From contig JARFQE010000110.1 in the NCBI GenBank assembly GCA_029287915.1, positions 1 to 64,000 of the forward strand: 64,000 nucleotides of DNA. Direction: 5' to 3'. The notes beneath the pieces were generated by a model. That model was not told the DNA's origin. It did not search any database and saw only the letters and a list, made by a program, of their open reading frames with translations. This DNA comes from Arenicellales bacterium (GTDB lineage: Bacteria > Pseudomonadota > Gammaproteobacteria > BMS3Bbin11). The position numbers and the translations under genes were made by a program. Positions within the stretch are counted from its first letter, which is position 1; each line of letters starts with the position of its first letter. Shown piece after piece: positions 1 through 8,792 of this stretch.

Positions 1-1
1 T

Positions 2-79
2 AGCCAGCATAAAAGTGCCTCTGCCATTGAAGTAAATAGCGTTATCACCTGGTCAGGGAAAGCAGAGTTAAGCGAATAA
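2..79 (+). CDS. Possible 3' end of an upstream gene (partial)
   Basis: From the window edge a frame stays open for 25 codons and ends in TAA at 77-79. It could be the C-terminus of a gene lying upstream. The piece is short and polar, with no motif I recognise, so an open frame by chance is equally possible. The 81 bases after it, up to the oxidoreductase gene, show nothing definite. Confidence 0.25.
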   Translation, partial: SQHKSASAIEVNSVITWSGKAELSE

Positions 80-160
80 ATTATCAATGCAGGGAACCTA
101 TTGATCATGAAGTGTTCTCAAAGCGTATAGACTTATATTAACCAGAAGCAGAATGGCTAA

Positions 161-1585
161 ATGGATAAACGTGACCTGGTAGTAATCGGTGGTGGAACAG
201 GGGGACTAATTGTTACCAGTGTTGCTGCACAGCTTGGTTTGAAAGTGACACTGATCGAACGACGTGACAAGCTTGGTGGTGACTGTTTACACACCGGTTG
301 CGTTCCAAGTAAAACCCTGATTCATGCTGCGAAGGTCGCCTCCCTGATACGTAGAGCAAGTGAATTTGGCCTTAAAGCAGTTGAAGCAGAGATTGATCTT
401 GCTCGAGTCAGTGATCATGTGCAGTCAGTCATTAACCAGATCCAGCCGCACGACGATCCAGAGCGTTTTGAAAGTTATGGGGCAGAAGTCCTGTTTGGTC
501 ACGCAAGCTTCACTGACACACATACTATTGAAGTCAATGGACAAGCCATTCAAGGCCGTCGATTTGTTATTGCCAGCGGTTCCAGTCCCTTCATTCCGCC
601 GATACCAGGACTCGATGAAGTGCCATATCTTAGCAATGAAAATGTCTTTTCGCTGCGCAAGCTTCCCCCACGGCTAGCGGTGCTCGGAGGAGGTGCAATT
701 GGGGTTGAAATGGCACAGGCTTTTGCGCGACTTGGCAGCAGGGTGACTATCATCGAACGTTTGCCACATCTGTTGCACAGGGAGGATGAAGACATCATCG
801 ATGTGCTTGTTGTTGAATTGAAAAGGCAAGGCATAGAGGTCCTGACTTCGGTATCGGCCGAGCATGTCAGTAAATCAGACGATGAATACCTTATTCAATG
901 TGACTGTGATAATGACAGGAATATCAACGTTGCAGCTGATGCATTACTGGTTGCCGTCGGTAGACAACCGAATGTAGATGGCATGGGACTGGATACGGCA
1001 GGTGTTGAATATAGCAACACAGGTATCGAGGTAGACCGTCGTCTGCGCACTTCAGCAAAGCATATCTTTGCCTGTGGTGATGTGACAGGTCATTACCAGT
1101 TTACCCACATGGCAGAATACCAGGCAGGTATAGTCATCAGTAATGCTATATTCCGTTATCCGAAGAAAACCAACTATCGTGTTGTCCCGTGGGTAATCTA
1201 TAGTGACCCGGAACTGGCTCGGGTAGGGATCACCGAACAACAGGCAAAAGAGCGGGGCATAGCTGTTGATGTGCTGCGCTTTCCGTTTCGGGATATAGAT
1301 CGCGCCCTGACTGAGGTAGAGACAACTGGTGAAATGAAGTTGATCTCACGCAGAGGAAAAATTCTTGGTGCGACAATACTAGGACCGCATGCAGGTGAGC
1401 TGATTCATGAAATTGTGTTGGCCATGCAGACTGGACTGAAAATCGCTGATATTTCAGCCACCATCCATGCCTATCCTACATTGGCCCAGATTAGTCGAAG
1501 AACTGTTAACAGGTATTATGGTGAGAAGCTGTTTAGCGGCCGTACCCGAAAACTGGTACGCTGGATAAACAAACTATTACCTTGA
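161..1585 (+). CDS. Pyridine nucleotide-disulfide oxidoreductase (MerA/LpdA-like), arsenosugar operon
   Basis: FAD- and NAD(P)H-dependent class I disulfide oxidoreductase of 474 residues. An N-terminal FAD Rossmann motif GGGTGG lies near residues 10-15, the redox-active pair is C42-x4-C47 (GGDCLHTGCVPSK), a second dinucleotide motif GGGAIGVEMA sits mid-protein, and the FAD motif ACGDV follows. The C-terminal active-site stretch reads HAYPTLAQ (H436), with Gln where glutathione reductase and lipoamide dehydrogenase have the catalytic Glu. The N-terminal HMA domain and C-terminal Cys pair of true mercuric reductase are absent, so Hg(II) reduction is not supported. It begins the operon 22 bp before arsS. 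Such enzymes often accompany arsenosugar genes; the substrate is unknown, and a role in reducing an arsenical or a thiol is my inference. Confidence 0.85.
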   Translation: MDKRDLVVIGGGTGGLIVTSVAAQLGLKVTLIERRDKLGGDCLHTGCVPSKTLIHAAKVASLIRRASEFGLKAVEAEIDLARVSDHVQSVINQIQPHDDPERFESYGAEVLFGHASFTDTHTIEVNGQAIQGRRFVIASGSSPFIPPIPGLDEVPYLSNENVFSLRKLPPRLAVLGGGAIGVEMAQAFARLGSRVTIIERLPHLLHREDEDIIDVLVVELKRQGIEVLTSVSAEHVSKSDDEYLIQCDCDNDRNINVAADALLVAVGRQPNVDGMGLDTAGVEYSNTGIEVDRRLRTSAKHIFACGDVTGHYQFTHMAEYQAGIVISNAIFRYPKKTNYRVVPWVIYSDPELARVGITEQQAKERGIAVDVLRFPFRDIDRALTEVETTGEMKLISRRGKILGATILGPHAGELIHEIVLAMQTGLKIADISATIHAYPTLAQISRRTVNRYYGEKLFSGRTRKLVRWINKLLP

Positions 1586-1607
1586 ATAAATTTCTATAAG
1601 TGAAAAA

Positions 1608-2567
1608 ATGTTAGCAACCTTACCATTACTGGAACAAACTGATTTCCCTGCAATCTATCGTGCAAAACTTGAGACCTTGCAGGTAAACCTCGGCTATCTC
1701 TGTAACCAGAGCTGCCAGCATTGCCATGTTGATGCCGGTCCTAATCGCAAGGAGCAAATGCAGCGTAAAACAGTGGACGATCTGATCGTTTTTCTACAGA
1801 AGTCAAATATCAAAACTCTCGATCTGACTGGCGGTGCACCGGAAATGAATGAGAATTTCCGCTATCTGGTGAGCGCCGCCAGAAAGCAGGGCGTGCATGT
1901 AATTGATCGCTGTAATCTGACAATATTGAATGAGCCAGGCCAGGAAGATCTCGCTGATTTTCTCGCTTTGAATAGTGTCGAAATTGTCGCTTCTTTACCC
2001 TGTTATCTGAAAGACAATGTCGAGGCTCAGCGTGGAAAGGGTGTTTATAAATCAAGTATAAGCGCACTGCGTAAACTTAATGCACTCGGTTATGGAAAAC
2101 ATGACACCGCGCTGACACTAAACCTGATGTACAACCCGCAGGGCCCGTCTCTGCCCCCCGCACAGTTGTCACTGGAAGCAGATTACAAACGGGAATTGCA
2201 GCAACGCGAAGGTGTACAATTCAACAGGCTTTTTGTACTCGTCAACATGCCAATTATGCGCTTTGGTAGTATGCTGATATCAAAGGGTCAGTTCGATGAC
2301 TATATGCAGCTGCTTAAGGACTCATACCAGCCATCGAATCTTCAGGACGTGATGTGCCGCTCTCTGATCAGTGTCGACTGGCAGGGGTTTGTCTACGATT
2401 GTGATTTCAATCAGATGCTGGGATTACCCATTCGCATAGCAGGTCGAAAAAAGTCACACATTAGCGAGATTGACATCGAAACACTAAGTGGAAACCCTAT
2501 CGTGACTGCACAGCACTGTTATGGCTGCACAGCAGGCCAGGGATGCAGTTGCAGCGGAGCTCTGTAG
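1608..2567 (+). CDS. arsS: Arsenosugar biosynthesis radical SAM protein ArsS
   Basis: Radical SAM enzyme of 319 residues. The [4Fe-4S]/SAM motif is C32-x3-C36-x2-C39 in LCNQSCQHCHVDAGP, followed by a glycine-rich SAM contact DLTGGAPE. The C-terminus carries the family's Cys-rich tail (HCYGCTAGQGCSC), which in some relatives contains selenocysteine; here every position is an ordinary TGC/TGT Cys codon. ArsS is known to form the carbon-arsenic bond between a deoxyadenosyl group and a methylated arsenical, giving the precursor of oxo-arsenosugars. It lies 12 bp before the first glycosyltransferase and is surely cotranscribed with it. Confidence 0.9.
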   Translation: MLATLPLLEQTDFPAIYRAKLETLQVNLGYLCNQSCQHCHVDAGPNRKEQMQRKTVDDLIVFLQKSNIKTLDLTGGAPEMNENFRYLVSAARKQGVHVIDRCNLTILNEPGQEDLADFLALNSVEIVASLPCYLKDNVEAQRGKGVYKSSISALRKLNALGYGKHDTALTLNLMYNPQGPSLPPAQLSLEADYKRELQQREGVQFNRLFVLVNMPIMRFGSMLISKGQFDDYMQLLKDSYQPSNLQDVMCRSLISVDWQGFVYDCDFNQMLGLPIRIAGRKKSHISEIDIETLSGNPIVTAQHCYGCTAGQGCSCSGAL

Positions 2568-2579
2568 GTGCGATAAAAG

Positions 2580-3275
2580 ATGAAGGTTGCAACACCGAAG
2601 ACAAAAATATCGATCATCATACCTGCACTCAATGAAGTTGAGAATATAAGTGGACTTTTGCACTCATTACAGAACTACCGTGAAAAAGGGCATGAACTTA
2701 TTGTGGTTGATGGTGGAAGTGAAGATGAAACGGTAGCGATTGCCAGCCCTCTAGCAGACAAAACTATTCAGACTGTAGCAGGGCGATCGTGCCAAATGAA
2801 CGCCGGTGCTTATGCAGCAAGTGGAGACATACTGTGGTTTGTCCATGCAGATTGCCGTGTGCCAGAAAACTCAGATGCATTGATTATAAATGCGCTTACA
2901 AAAGGGGTATCTTCCTGGGGCCGATTTGATGTTCGATTAAGTGGTAATAGATTGTCATTGAGGATGGTAGAAAAAATGATGAATCTGCGCTCAAGGCTTA
3001 CAGGTATTGCCACCGGTGACCAGGCGATTTTTATCAACAGGCCACTATTTGAGAAAGTCGGCGGCTTTCCTGATCAATTGTTAATGGAAGATATTGAGAT
3101 TTCAAAAAAACTGAAGGCATACCAGTCACCTGTCTCATTGCGCGACAAGCTAATGACATCGAGTAGACGATGGGAGCAAAATGGTATTGCCAAAACCATT
3201 TTTCTGATGTGGCTACTTCGTGCGGCTTACTTTTTTGGCGTTCCCGCAGACAAGCTTGCTTTGCACTATGGTTAA
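2580..3275 (+). CDS. Arsenosugar-associated glycosyltransferase, TIGR04283 type
   Basis: Family 2 glycosyltransferase of 231 residues. The GT-A fold begins at KISIIIPALNEVENI. The nucleotide-sugar residues are VVDGGSED and the DxD-like WFVHADCRVP, and the acceptor region reads GDQAIFINRPLFEKVGGF then LMEDIEIS (the ED motif). There is no clear signal peptide; a hydrophobic C-terminal segment (TIFLMWLLRAAYFFGV) could peripherally anchor it. Its position right after arsS, and its pairing with a second unrelated glycosyltransferase, match the TIGR04283/TIGR04282 pair of arsenosugar clusters. The sugar donor and acceptor cannot be read from the sequence. Its stop overlaps the next start by 8 bp, implying translational coupling. 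Confidence 0.85.
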   Translation: MKVATPKTKISIIIPALNEVENISGLLHSLQNYREKGHELIVVDGGSEDETVAIASPLADKTIQTVAGRSCQMNAGAYAASGDILWFVHADCRVPENSDALIINALTKGVSSWGRFDVRLSGNRLSLRMVEKMMNLRSRLTGIATGDQAIFINRPLFEKVGGFPDQLLMEDIEISKKLKAYQSPVSLRDKLMTSSRRWEQNGIAKTIFLMWLLRAAYFFGVPADKLALHYG

Positions 3276-3906
3276 GCCTAACTATCGGTACCCTGTCGGG
3301 AAGATTATTATTTTTGCCAGAGAACCTGTGGTGGGAAAAGTTAAAACCAGGCTCGCGAGCAGTATCGGTGATGATGAAGCAGTAAAAATTCACATTGATA
3401 TGTTGAAGAATACAGTGGAAATGGCTTGTGATAGTTATCTAGCAAAAGTAGAACTGCATGTATTGGGCAATAAAAATCACTCACTGTTTCAGGCACTGGT
3501 CAGGCAGTATGGAATCACTGTCCATTTACAGCGCGGCAAAGATCTCGGTGAAAGAATGTTTTATGCTTTACAGCACTCACTCGATAATGACGCTTACTGT
3601 TTGTTGATCGGCACTGATTGTCCAGTGATGACGACTGACTATCTCGCATCTGCTCTTGACATCCTTGAGCAAAGGCAGGATGTAGTGCTTGGGCCATCTG
3701 AGGATGGTGGCTACGTGCTGATCGGAGCAAGGCAGGTTCAAATAAGCTGGTTCAGCGGCATTTCCTGGGGTAGTCATCACGTTTTAGAGCTTAGCCGTCG
3801 GAAAATTATTGCCAGCGGCACGAGGTACAGGGAGTTACAGCCACTCTGGGATATAGATCGTATACAGGATTTACGGCGTTGGCGACTACAGAAAGGAACG
3901 GGGTAG
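3268..3906 (+). CDS. Arsenosugar-associated glycosyltransferase, TIGR04282 type
   Basis: A protein of 212 residues of the DUF2064/TIGR04282 nucleotidyl/glycosyltransferase-like family. It has the N-terminal IIIFAREPVVGKVKTRLA nucleotide-binding stretch, the central LLIGTDCPVMTTDYL metal site, and VLGPSEDGGYVLIGA followed by ISWGSHHV and WDIDRIQDL. I chose the ATG at 3268, inside the end of the previous gene, because the family begins just before the IIIFAREP strand; an upstream in-frame ATG at 3220 would add 16 unrelated residues. With its neighbour it probably attaches or modifies the ribose or aglycone of the arsenosugar; the exact reaction is unproven. Confidence 0.85.
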   Translation: MVKPNYRYPVGKIIIFAREPVVGKVKTRLASSIGDDEAVKIHIDMLKNTVEMACDSYLAKVELHVLGNKNHSLFQALVRQYGITVHLQRGKDLGERMFYALQHSLDNDAYCLLIGTDCPVMTTDYLASALDILEQRQDVVLGPSEDGGYVLIGARQVQISWFSGISWGSHHVLELSRRKIIASGTRYRELQPLWDIDRIQDLRRWRLQKGTG

Positions 3907-3953
3907 AGGTAGACTATTTTAGTTATAAATTAACATGAATAATCGGAGAAAAT

Positions 3954-4760
3954 ATGAGTCAGCAACGAGATGATGAGATTCGCCAGTCAGTTAGAAAAGC
4001 CTATGCTGAAGTTGCAGAGGCCAATACTGCTGGTGCTTGCTGTGGTGAAGCCAGTTCCTGTTGCGGAGTATCGGATGATGAAAAGATTAACACCATCATC
4101 TCATCCCGGCTGGGTTATTCAGAGGATGACAGGATTAATGTACCGGACGGGGCTGATATGGGACTGGGCTGTGGTAATCCTCGTGCGATTGCCAGCCTGA
4201 AGACTGGTGAGACCGTTCTTGATCTCGGTAGTGGAGGCGGTTTTGATGCCTTTCTTGCCGCCCAGGAAGTGGGCGAATCCGGTCATGTCATTGGTGTTGA
4301 TATGACGCCAACCATGTTAAGCAAAGCAAGAGCCAATGCAGAAAAGGGATTGTTTAAGCAGGTGGAGTTCCGTTTGGGTGAAATTGAGCATCTACCAGTC
4401 GCTGACAATAGTATTGATGTCATCATTTCCAATTGTGTAATCAATCTTTCTCCAGATAAGAATCAGGTGTTCAGGGAGATGCACCGTGTTCTGAAAAGCG
4501 GTGGCAGGCTGGCAATCTCTGACGTCGTAGCAACCATAGAATTACCAGAATCGATGCGTAATGACCAATACCTGCATTCTGCCTGTATCGGCGGTGCAGC
4601 AACGATCGACGTTCTGCAACAGATCCTACGGGACATCGGCTTCGCGAATATCAATATACAGCCATTGGAGCAATCGCGTGAGTTTATCCGGGACTGGGCG
4701 CCAGGTGTAAAAGTGGAAGACTATGTAATTTCAGCCACAATCGAAGCAATTAAAAAGTAA
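3954..4760 (+). CDS. arsM: Arsenite S-adenosylmethionine methyltransferase ArsM
   Basis: SAM-dependent As(III) methyltransferase of 268 residues. The Rossmann SAM motif is VLDLGSGGGFDAFLA (about residues 88-102). Three cysteines match the As(III)-binding set of characterised ArsM proteins: C73 (GLGCGNP), C161 (ISNCVINL) and C211 (HSACIGGA). An extra N-terminal CC...CC pair (C29, C30, C36, C37) is typical of bacterial ArsM. It converts arsenite to methylated arsenicals, the substrates ArsS needs. It lies 47 bp after the glycosyltransferase, with an SD-like CGGAG before the ATG, and closes the operon. I see no ArsR repressor or arsenite pump here, so regulation is not visible. Confidence 0.93.
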   Translation: MSQQRDDEIRQSVRKAYAEVAEANTAGACCGEASSCCGVSDDEKINTIISSRLGYSEDDRINVPDGADMGLGCGNPRAIASLKTGETVLDLGSGGGFDAFLAAQEVGESGHVIGVDMTPTMLSKARANAEKGLFKQVEFRLGEIEHLPVADNSIDVIISNCVINLSPDKNQVFREMHRVLKSGGRLAISDVVATIELPESMRNDQYLHSACIGGAATIDVLQQILRDIGFANINIQPLEQSREFIRDWAPGVKVEDYVISATIEAIKK

Positions 4761-4895
4761 TTATCAAGTTTTAATAAAATTTTACGGGTGGCCTTTGCAT
4801 TTGCCTTACTATTTCTATAAATTACCACATAAAAATTGCTGATAAATGCAGATAGGATATATCTGAAAGGTGTTTCCCTAAGGAGATAATTAAAA

Positions 4896-5489
4896 ATGTT
4901 ACAACACGTTATAGGGGTATTTACCCATCCAAAAAAAGAGTGGGAAGTTGTTCGGGATACTAAATGCAACTTGATCGAGTGTTATGTAAAGCATGTTTTG
5001 TTACTTGCTGCGATTCCTCCTATCTGTGCCTTTATTGGTGCTACCAAGGTGGGCTGGAGTATTGGAGATAAAACCTTCCGCCTTACAGAAGCAAGTACAA
5101 TACCAATGGCCATTGGCTTTTATCTGTTCTCCCTGCTGGCGATTTACATCATGGGCCGATCAATTCACTGGATGGCATCTACATTTGATGCTGAAGTTAG
5201 CATCGAGAAGGCGGTACTGGTCGCAACTCAAATCGTTACCCCACTGTTCCTGTCAGGATTTATTGCGCTGTTTCCAATCCCATGGCTAATTATGCTGGTG
5301 GGTATAGTTGCAATGGGCTATACCGTTTACCTGATGTACACCGGTATTCCCATCGTACTGAATATTGAGCCTGAGAAGGGTTTTATCCTGGCTAGTGGTG
5401 TATTGACCGTTGGCCTGGTTACTATGGTTGGTGTGATTGCTACGACAGTTATATTATGGGGCATGGGTCTAGGCCCAGAGTATGCCTGA
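4896..5489 (+). CDS. Yip1-family multi-pass membrane protein
   Basis: Integral membrane protein of 197 residues with about five hydrophobic segments and the opening MLQHVIGVFTHPKKEWEVV typical of bacterial YIP1/DUF1282 proteins. The family has no established biochemical role in bacteria. The gene has its own SD (AAGGAG, 4879-4884) and is preceded by a 135-bp AT-rich spacer, so it is probably transcribed separately from the arsenic operon. A long hairpin terminator follows. Confidence 0.75.
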   Translation: MLQHVIGVFTHPKKEWEVVRDTKCNLIECYVKHVLLLAAIPPICAFIGATKVGWSIGDKTFRLTEASTIPMAIGFYLFSLLAIYIMGRSIHWMASTFDAEVSIEKAVLVATQIVTPLFLSGFIALFPIPWLIMLVGIVAMGYTVYLMYTGIPIVLNIEPEKGFILASGVLTVGLVTMVGVIATTVILWGMGLGPEYA

Positions 5490-5535
5490 TTCCTGCGTTA
5501 GCACTTGAGGTCTGCCCGCTCAGCAGCTGATCATA

Positions 5536-5584
5536 TATAAAATAAAAAAGGTGGTTTGAGTCAATCTGCCTTTTTTATTTTATA
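5536..5584. terminator. Bidirectional intrinsic terminator
   Basis: A perfect 16-bp inverted repeat, TATAAAATAAAAAAGG (5536-5551) with its complement at 5569-5584, encloses a 17-nt loop. The A-run on one arm and T-run on the other make it terminator-like in both directions. It ends the Yip1-family gene. Confidence 0.75.
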
Positions 5585-5875
5585 GTCCCTGTAAACATCT
5601 AAAAACTATACACAAAGACGTTATTGCAGCGATCTGTAATCGCGCCAATCTGCTCTCCATTACCCAGACTGTTAATTAATGGCTGATATGCGCCATTCTG
5701 CAATATTTAATTAGTCTATTCTGTGCGTTTCATTCTCAGTATCTTATAGCCTGCAGCCTATCATCAGAAATATTCAGGGAACTAGCCAGGCCAGTTGATG
5801 GTCAACAATAGAAAGTGATCTAAATATAAAAATATTACATATTTCACATAAATTTTATTTAAGGTAAGCGAAAAC
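5585..5875. other. Intergenic spacer before the FMN glutamate-synthase-like gene
   Basis: About 290 bp with no credible reading frame. The last 60 bp are extremely AT-rich and end in an SD-like AAGG about 13 bp before the ATG, so the promoter of the next gene is probably here. I see no RNA gene or repeat. Confidence 0.4.
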
Positions 5876-7459
5876 ATGACAGTAAGAGAAGGTTTCGTCC
5901 TGATTTCTATTACTGTGACACTTTTAGTCTTCGCTGTTGCTCAATTCTGGCCGCCGCTGTACTGGCTTTTCGTTGTTGTTCTGCCGCTAATATTGCTTGG
6001 TATTTATGACATCATTCAGAAACACCACACAATACTCAGGATTTATCCTGTCATTGGCCATGGACGCTACCTGTTTGAATCCATACGATCAGAAATCCAG
6101 CAATATTTTGTCGAATCTGACATTAATGGAACCCCTATAAACAGAGAATTCAGGGCACTTGTCTATCAACGTGCCAAGGGGCATACAGATACCCGACCAT
6201 TCGGTACGCAATTTGACGTCTATCGCAACGGTTATGAATGGGTCAACCATTCACTTAATCCGAAACCGGTAACTGACAGAAATCCGCGAATTATTTTCGG
6301 CGGGCCGGATTGTAAGATGCCTTATGCATCATCGCCACTTAATATCTCCGCTATGAGTTATGGTGCATTGAGTAAAAATGCCATCAGCGCCCTCAATAAA
6401 GGAGCCAAAATTGGTGGTTTCTCCCACAATACCGGTGAAGGCGGAATAAGCCCTTATCATCTTGCAGGAGGTGCTGATCTTGTCTGGCAGATCGGTACTG
6501 GTTATTTTGGATGCAGGAATGAAAATGCTAATTTTGATGCCGCTTTATTTGCAGACAATGCTGCCCATGAAGCAGTGAAGATGATCGAAATCAAGCTTTC
6601 TCAGGGAGCGAAACCCGGTCATGGTGGGATACTGCCTGCAGCAAAACTGACACAGGAAATAGCTGATATCAGGCATGTGCCTATGGGATATGATGTTGTC
6701 TCACCTGCGGTGCATAGTGCCTTCGTAAATCCGACAGGTTTACTTGAGTTCGTAGCAAGTTTACGTGAACTGTCAGCGGCAAAGCCTGTCGGTTTCAAGC
6801 TGTGTATAGGCAACACAGTCGAGTTTCTGTCTATAGTGAAAGCTATGTTGGAGACGGGAATTCAACCTGACTTTATCACTATAGATGGTGGAGAGGGGGG
6901 AACCGGCGCTGCACCGATTGAGTTGACGAATTCTGTTGGTATGCCGCTGCGTGATGCACTTATCTTTGTTAATAATGCGCTAATTGGTGCGGGTTTGAGA
7001 GATCAGATAAGAATTATTGCTTCTGGCAAGATCATCTCTGCATTTCATATGTTACGGATGATGGCACTCGGTGCTGATACCATTAATTCTGCTCGTGCGA
7101 TGATGTTTGCACTGGGTTGTATCCAGTCGCGTAGATGCAACACCGATCACTGCCCAACAGGCATCGCGACGCAAAATCCTGTTCGTTTCAAGGCTCTGGA
7201 TGTCGAACACAAGTCAATACGTGTAGCAAAATACCATGCCTCGGTAATTAAGCATCTGGTTGAGCTTATCGCTGTGGCTGGACTAGAGCGACTTGATCAA
7301 CTTGAACCCAGACATATTAATCGTCGTGTCAATGGCACAACTGTCAAATCCTATAGTGAACTTTATCCGACAATATCTGCTAACTGTCTTTTAACAGAAT
7401 CCACAATTCCAGCATCATGGCAGGCGCGTTGGGAACAGGCAACCACAAGCTCGTGGTAG
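5876..7459 (+). CDS. FMN-binding glutamate synthase family protein (membrane-anchored)
   Basis: 527 residues. Two hydrophobic segments (about residues 8-45) anchor it. The rest is the TIM-barrel FMN domain of the glutamate synthase large subunit (GltS central domain): ISAMSYGALSKNAI, then TIDGGEGGTGAAP (FMN phosphate site) and GCIQSRRCNTDHCPTG, which preserves the three 3Fe-4S cysteines. The amidotransferase and GXGXG domains of GltB are missing, so it cannot make glutamate from glutamine on its own. These stand-alone proteins are common in proteobacteria; the reaction is unknown and an oxidoreductase role in the membrane is inferred. Its end overlaps the DUF3047 gene. Confidence 0.85.
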   Translation: MTVREGFVLISITVTLLVFAVAQFWPPLYWLFVVVLPLILLGIYDIIQKHHTILRIYPVIGHGRYLFESIRSEIQQYFVESDINGTPINREFRALVYQRAKGHTDTRPFGTQFDVYRNGYEWVNHSLNPKPVTDRNPRIIFGGPDCKMPYASSPLNISAMSYGALSKNAISALNKGAKIGGFSHNTGEGGISPYHLAGGADLVWQIGTGYFGCRNENANFDAALFADNAAHEAVKMIEIKLSQGAKPGHGGILPAAKLTQEIADIRHVPMGYDVVSPAVHSAFVNPTGLLEFVASLRELSAAKPVGFKLCIGNTVEFLSIVKAMLETGIQPDFITIDGGEGGTGAAPIELTNSVGMPLRDALIFVNNALIGAGLRDQIRIIASGKIISAFHMLRMMALGADTINSARAMMFALGCIQSRRCNTDHCPTGIATQNPVRFKALDVEHKSIRVAKYHASVIKHLVELIAVAGLERLDQLEPRHINRRVNGTTVKSYSELYPTISANCLLTESTIPASWQARWEQATTSSW

Positions 7460-8127
7460 TTCATTCTCGAAAATTTTTTCTAATATGTCTGATGTTTTTT
7501 ATATTAGCCTTGTGCTCCATTGAAGTGTTTTCTGACACACCTGGTCCGCAGCTGATCTCCAGATTCGGGGAAATGGGGCTAGCCGACTGGAAAGAAAAGA
7601 GTTTCAAAGGCAAAACATCATATAAAATTCTGGAGCTTGATGGAGAACAGGTTCTGCAAGCAGACAGCCAGCGCAGTGCTTCAGGCATATATAAAAATAT
7701 TAAAATCAAACTACAAGAATACCCCTACCTGAACTGGCGCTGGCGAATTGAAAACAAAATTGATAGCGGGGATGAAAGGAGTAAGGGGGGTGATGATTAT
7801 GCAGCTCGCATTTATGTGGTTATTGATGGCGGTTTATTGTTCTGGAAAAGTATGGCACTAAGTTATGTGTGGGCTAACCAAGCAGTAAAAGGTAGTGTCT
7901 GGAATAATGCCTATGCCGGAGATTCTGTAAAGATGTTAGCATTAAGATCTTCTGATGATGTCACTGGCACCTGGTACACAGAAAAGCGTAATGTCTATGA
8001 AGACCTGAAAAAGGTGTTTGGCAAAGAGATTTCCAGTATTGATTCCGTGGCGATAATGACCGACACCGATGACAGTCGGACCAGGACAAGGTCTTATTAT
8101 GCCGAGATCTTCTTTTCTGCGAATTGA
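7453..8127 (+). CDS. DUF3047 domain secreted protein
   Basis: About 224 residues. After an N-terminal hydrophobic signal segment (basic residues then LICLMFFILALCS) comes the DUF3047 body, with YPYLNWRWRIEN, DDYAARIYVV, SYVWAN and the closing IMTDTDDSRTRTRSYYAEIFF. It is predicted to be periplasmic; the family has no known function. I start it at the GTG at 7453, which overlaps the upstream stop and gives a normal signal peptide. An ATG at 7417 in the same frame would add 12 residues and cannot be excluded. Overlap with the FMN protein implies coupled expression and perhaps a joint role. Confidence 0.75.
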   Translation: MVVHSRKFFLICLMFFILALCSIEVFSDTPGPQLISRFGEMGLADWKEKSFKGKTSYKILELDGEQVLQADSQRSASGIYKNIKIKLQEYPYLNWRWRIENKIDSGDERSKGGDDYAARIYVVIDGGLLFWKSMALSYVWANQAVKGSVWNNAYAGDSVKMLALRSSDDVTGTWYTEKRNVYEDLKKVFGKEISSIDSVAIMTDTDDSRTRTRSYYAEIFFSAN

Positions 8128-8340
8128 AGAACTGGATGAATGAAGCATATCAATTAAGAATGTCATCGCAGCTGCTTCGCTTGAACCAGATACAAAAGGG
8201 ATCCTGACAAATGTCGTGTTATTAAGTAATAAGACAGAGCTAGTGGCCGTTATTACTGGACTACGTGCAAATGGTCTGTATTGCTCTATTTAGCTTTAAA
8301 AGCCGTATTTATCTTATTAAATTAAAAGGATAAAATTGAA

Positions 8341-8787
8341 ATGAAAATTTGGGTGGATGCAGATGCATGCCCTGTTGCAATCAAGGAAATTTTGTTTAGA
8401 GCGGCGCAGCGGATCGGTATTCAATTAACACTTGTCGCCAATCATACTTTGCAAATTCCGCAATTACAAAATATAAACTTTCTTCAGGTAACAACTGGAT
8501 TTGATGTTGCTGACAATGAGATCGTAAAAAGGCTTGAGGCTGGCGATCTCGTTATTACCAGCGACATACCGCTGGCAGCAGAAGTGATCGAGAAAGGAGC
8601 ACATGCTCTCAATCCACGCGGTGAGCTTTATACTGTCGAAAATATACGAAGCCGTCTGAACATGAGAGACTTCATGGATACATTACGAGCGAGTGGAGTC
8701 AATACAGGTGGTCCAGCAGCCTTAAGTAAAAGTGATCGGCAATCTTTTGCAAACCAGCTGGATAAACTATTAACCAGGCACGCGTGA
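8341..8787 (+). CDS. YaiI/YqxD family (DUF188) protein
   Basis: 148 residues matching the whole length of the YaiI/YqxD/DUF188 family: the start [18 protein letters not shown], the DVADNEIV and [14 protein letters not shown] motifs with conserved Asp residues, and the C-terminal [19 protein letters not shown]. The Asp pattern resembles PIN-like nucleases, but function is unproven. It lies alone after a 213-bp AT-rich spacer in which I see no other gene, and converges with the CysZ-like gene 5 bp away. Confidence 0.9.
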   Translation: MKIWVDADACPVAIKEILFRAAQRIGIQLTLVANHTLQIPQLQNINFLQVTTGFDVADNEIVKRLEAGDLVITSDIPLAAEVIEKGAHALNPRGELYTVENIRSRLNMRDFMDTLRASGVNTGGPAALSKSDRQSFANQLDKLLTRHA

Positions 8788-8792
8788 CACAT

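Noticed and set aside
161-1585. Mercuric reductase MerA
   Set aside because: The HMA domain and C-terminal Cys pair are absent, and no mer genes are nearby; arsenosugar context fits better.
2520-2567. Selenocysteine in the ArsS C-terminal Cys-rich tail
   Set aside because: Some relatives use UGA here, but every position reads as TGC/TGT Cys and the frame ends at TAG.
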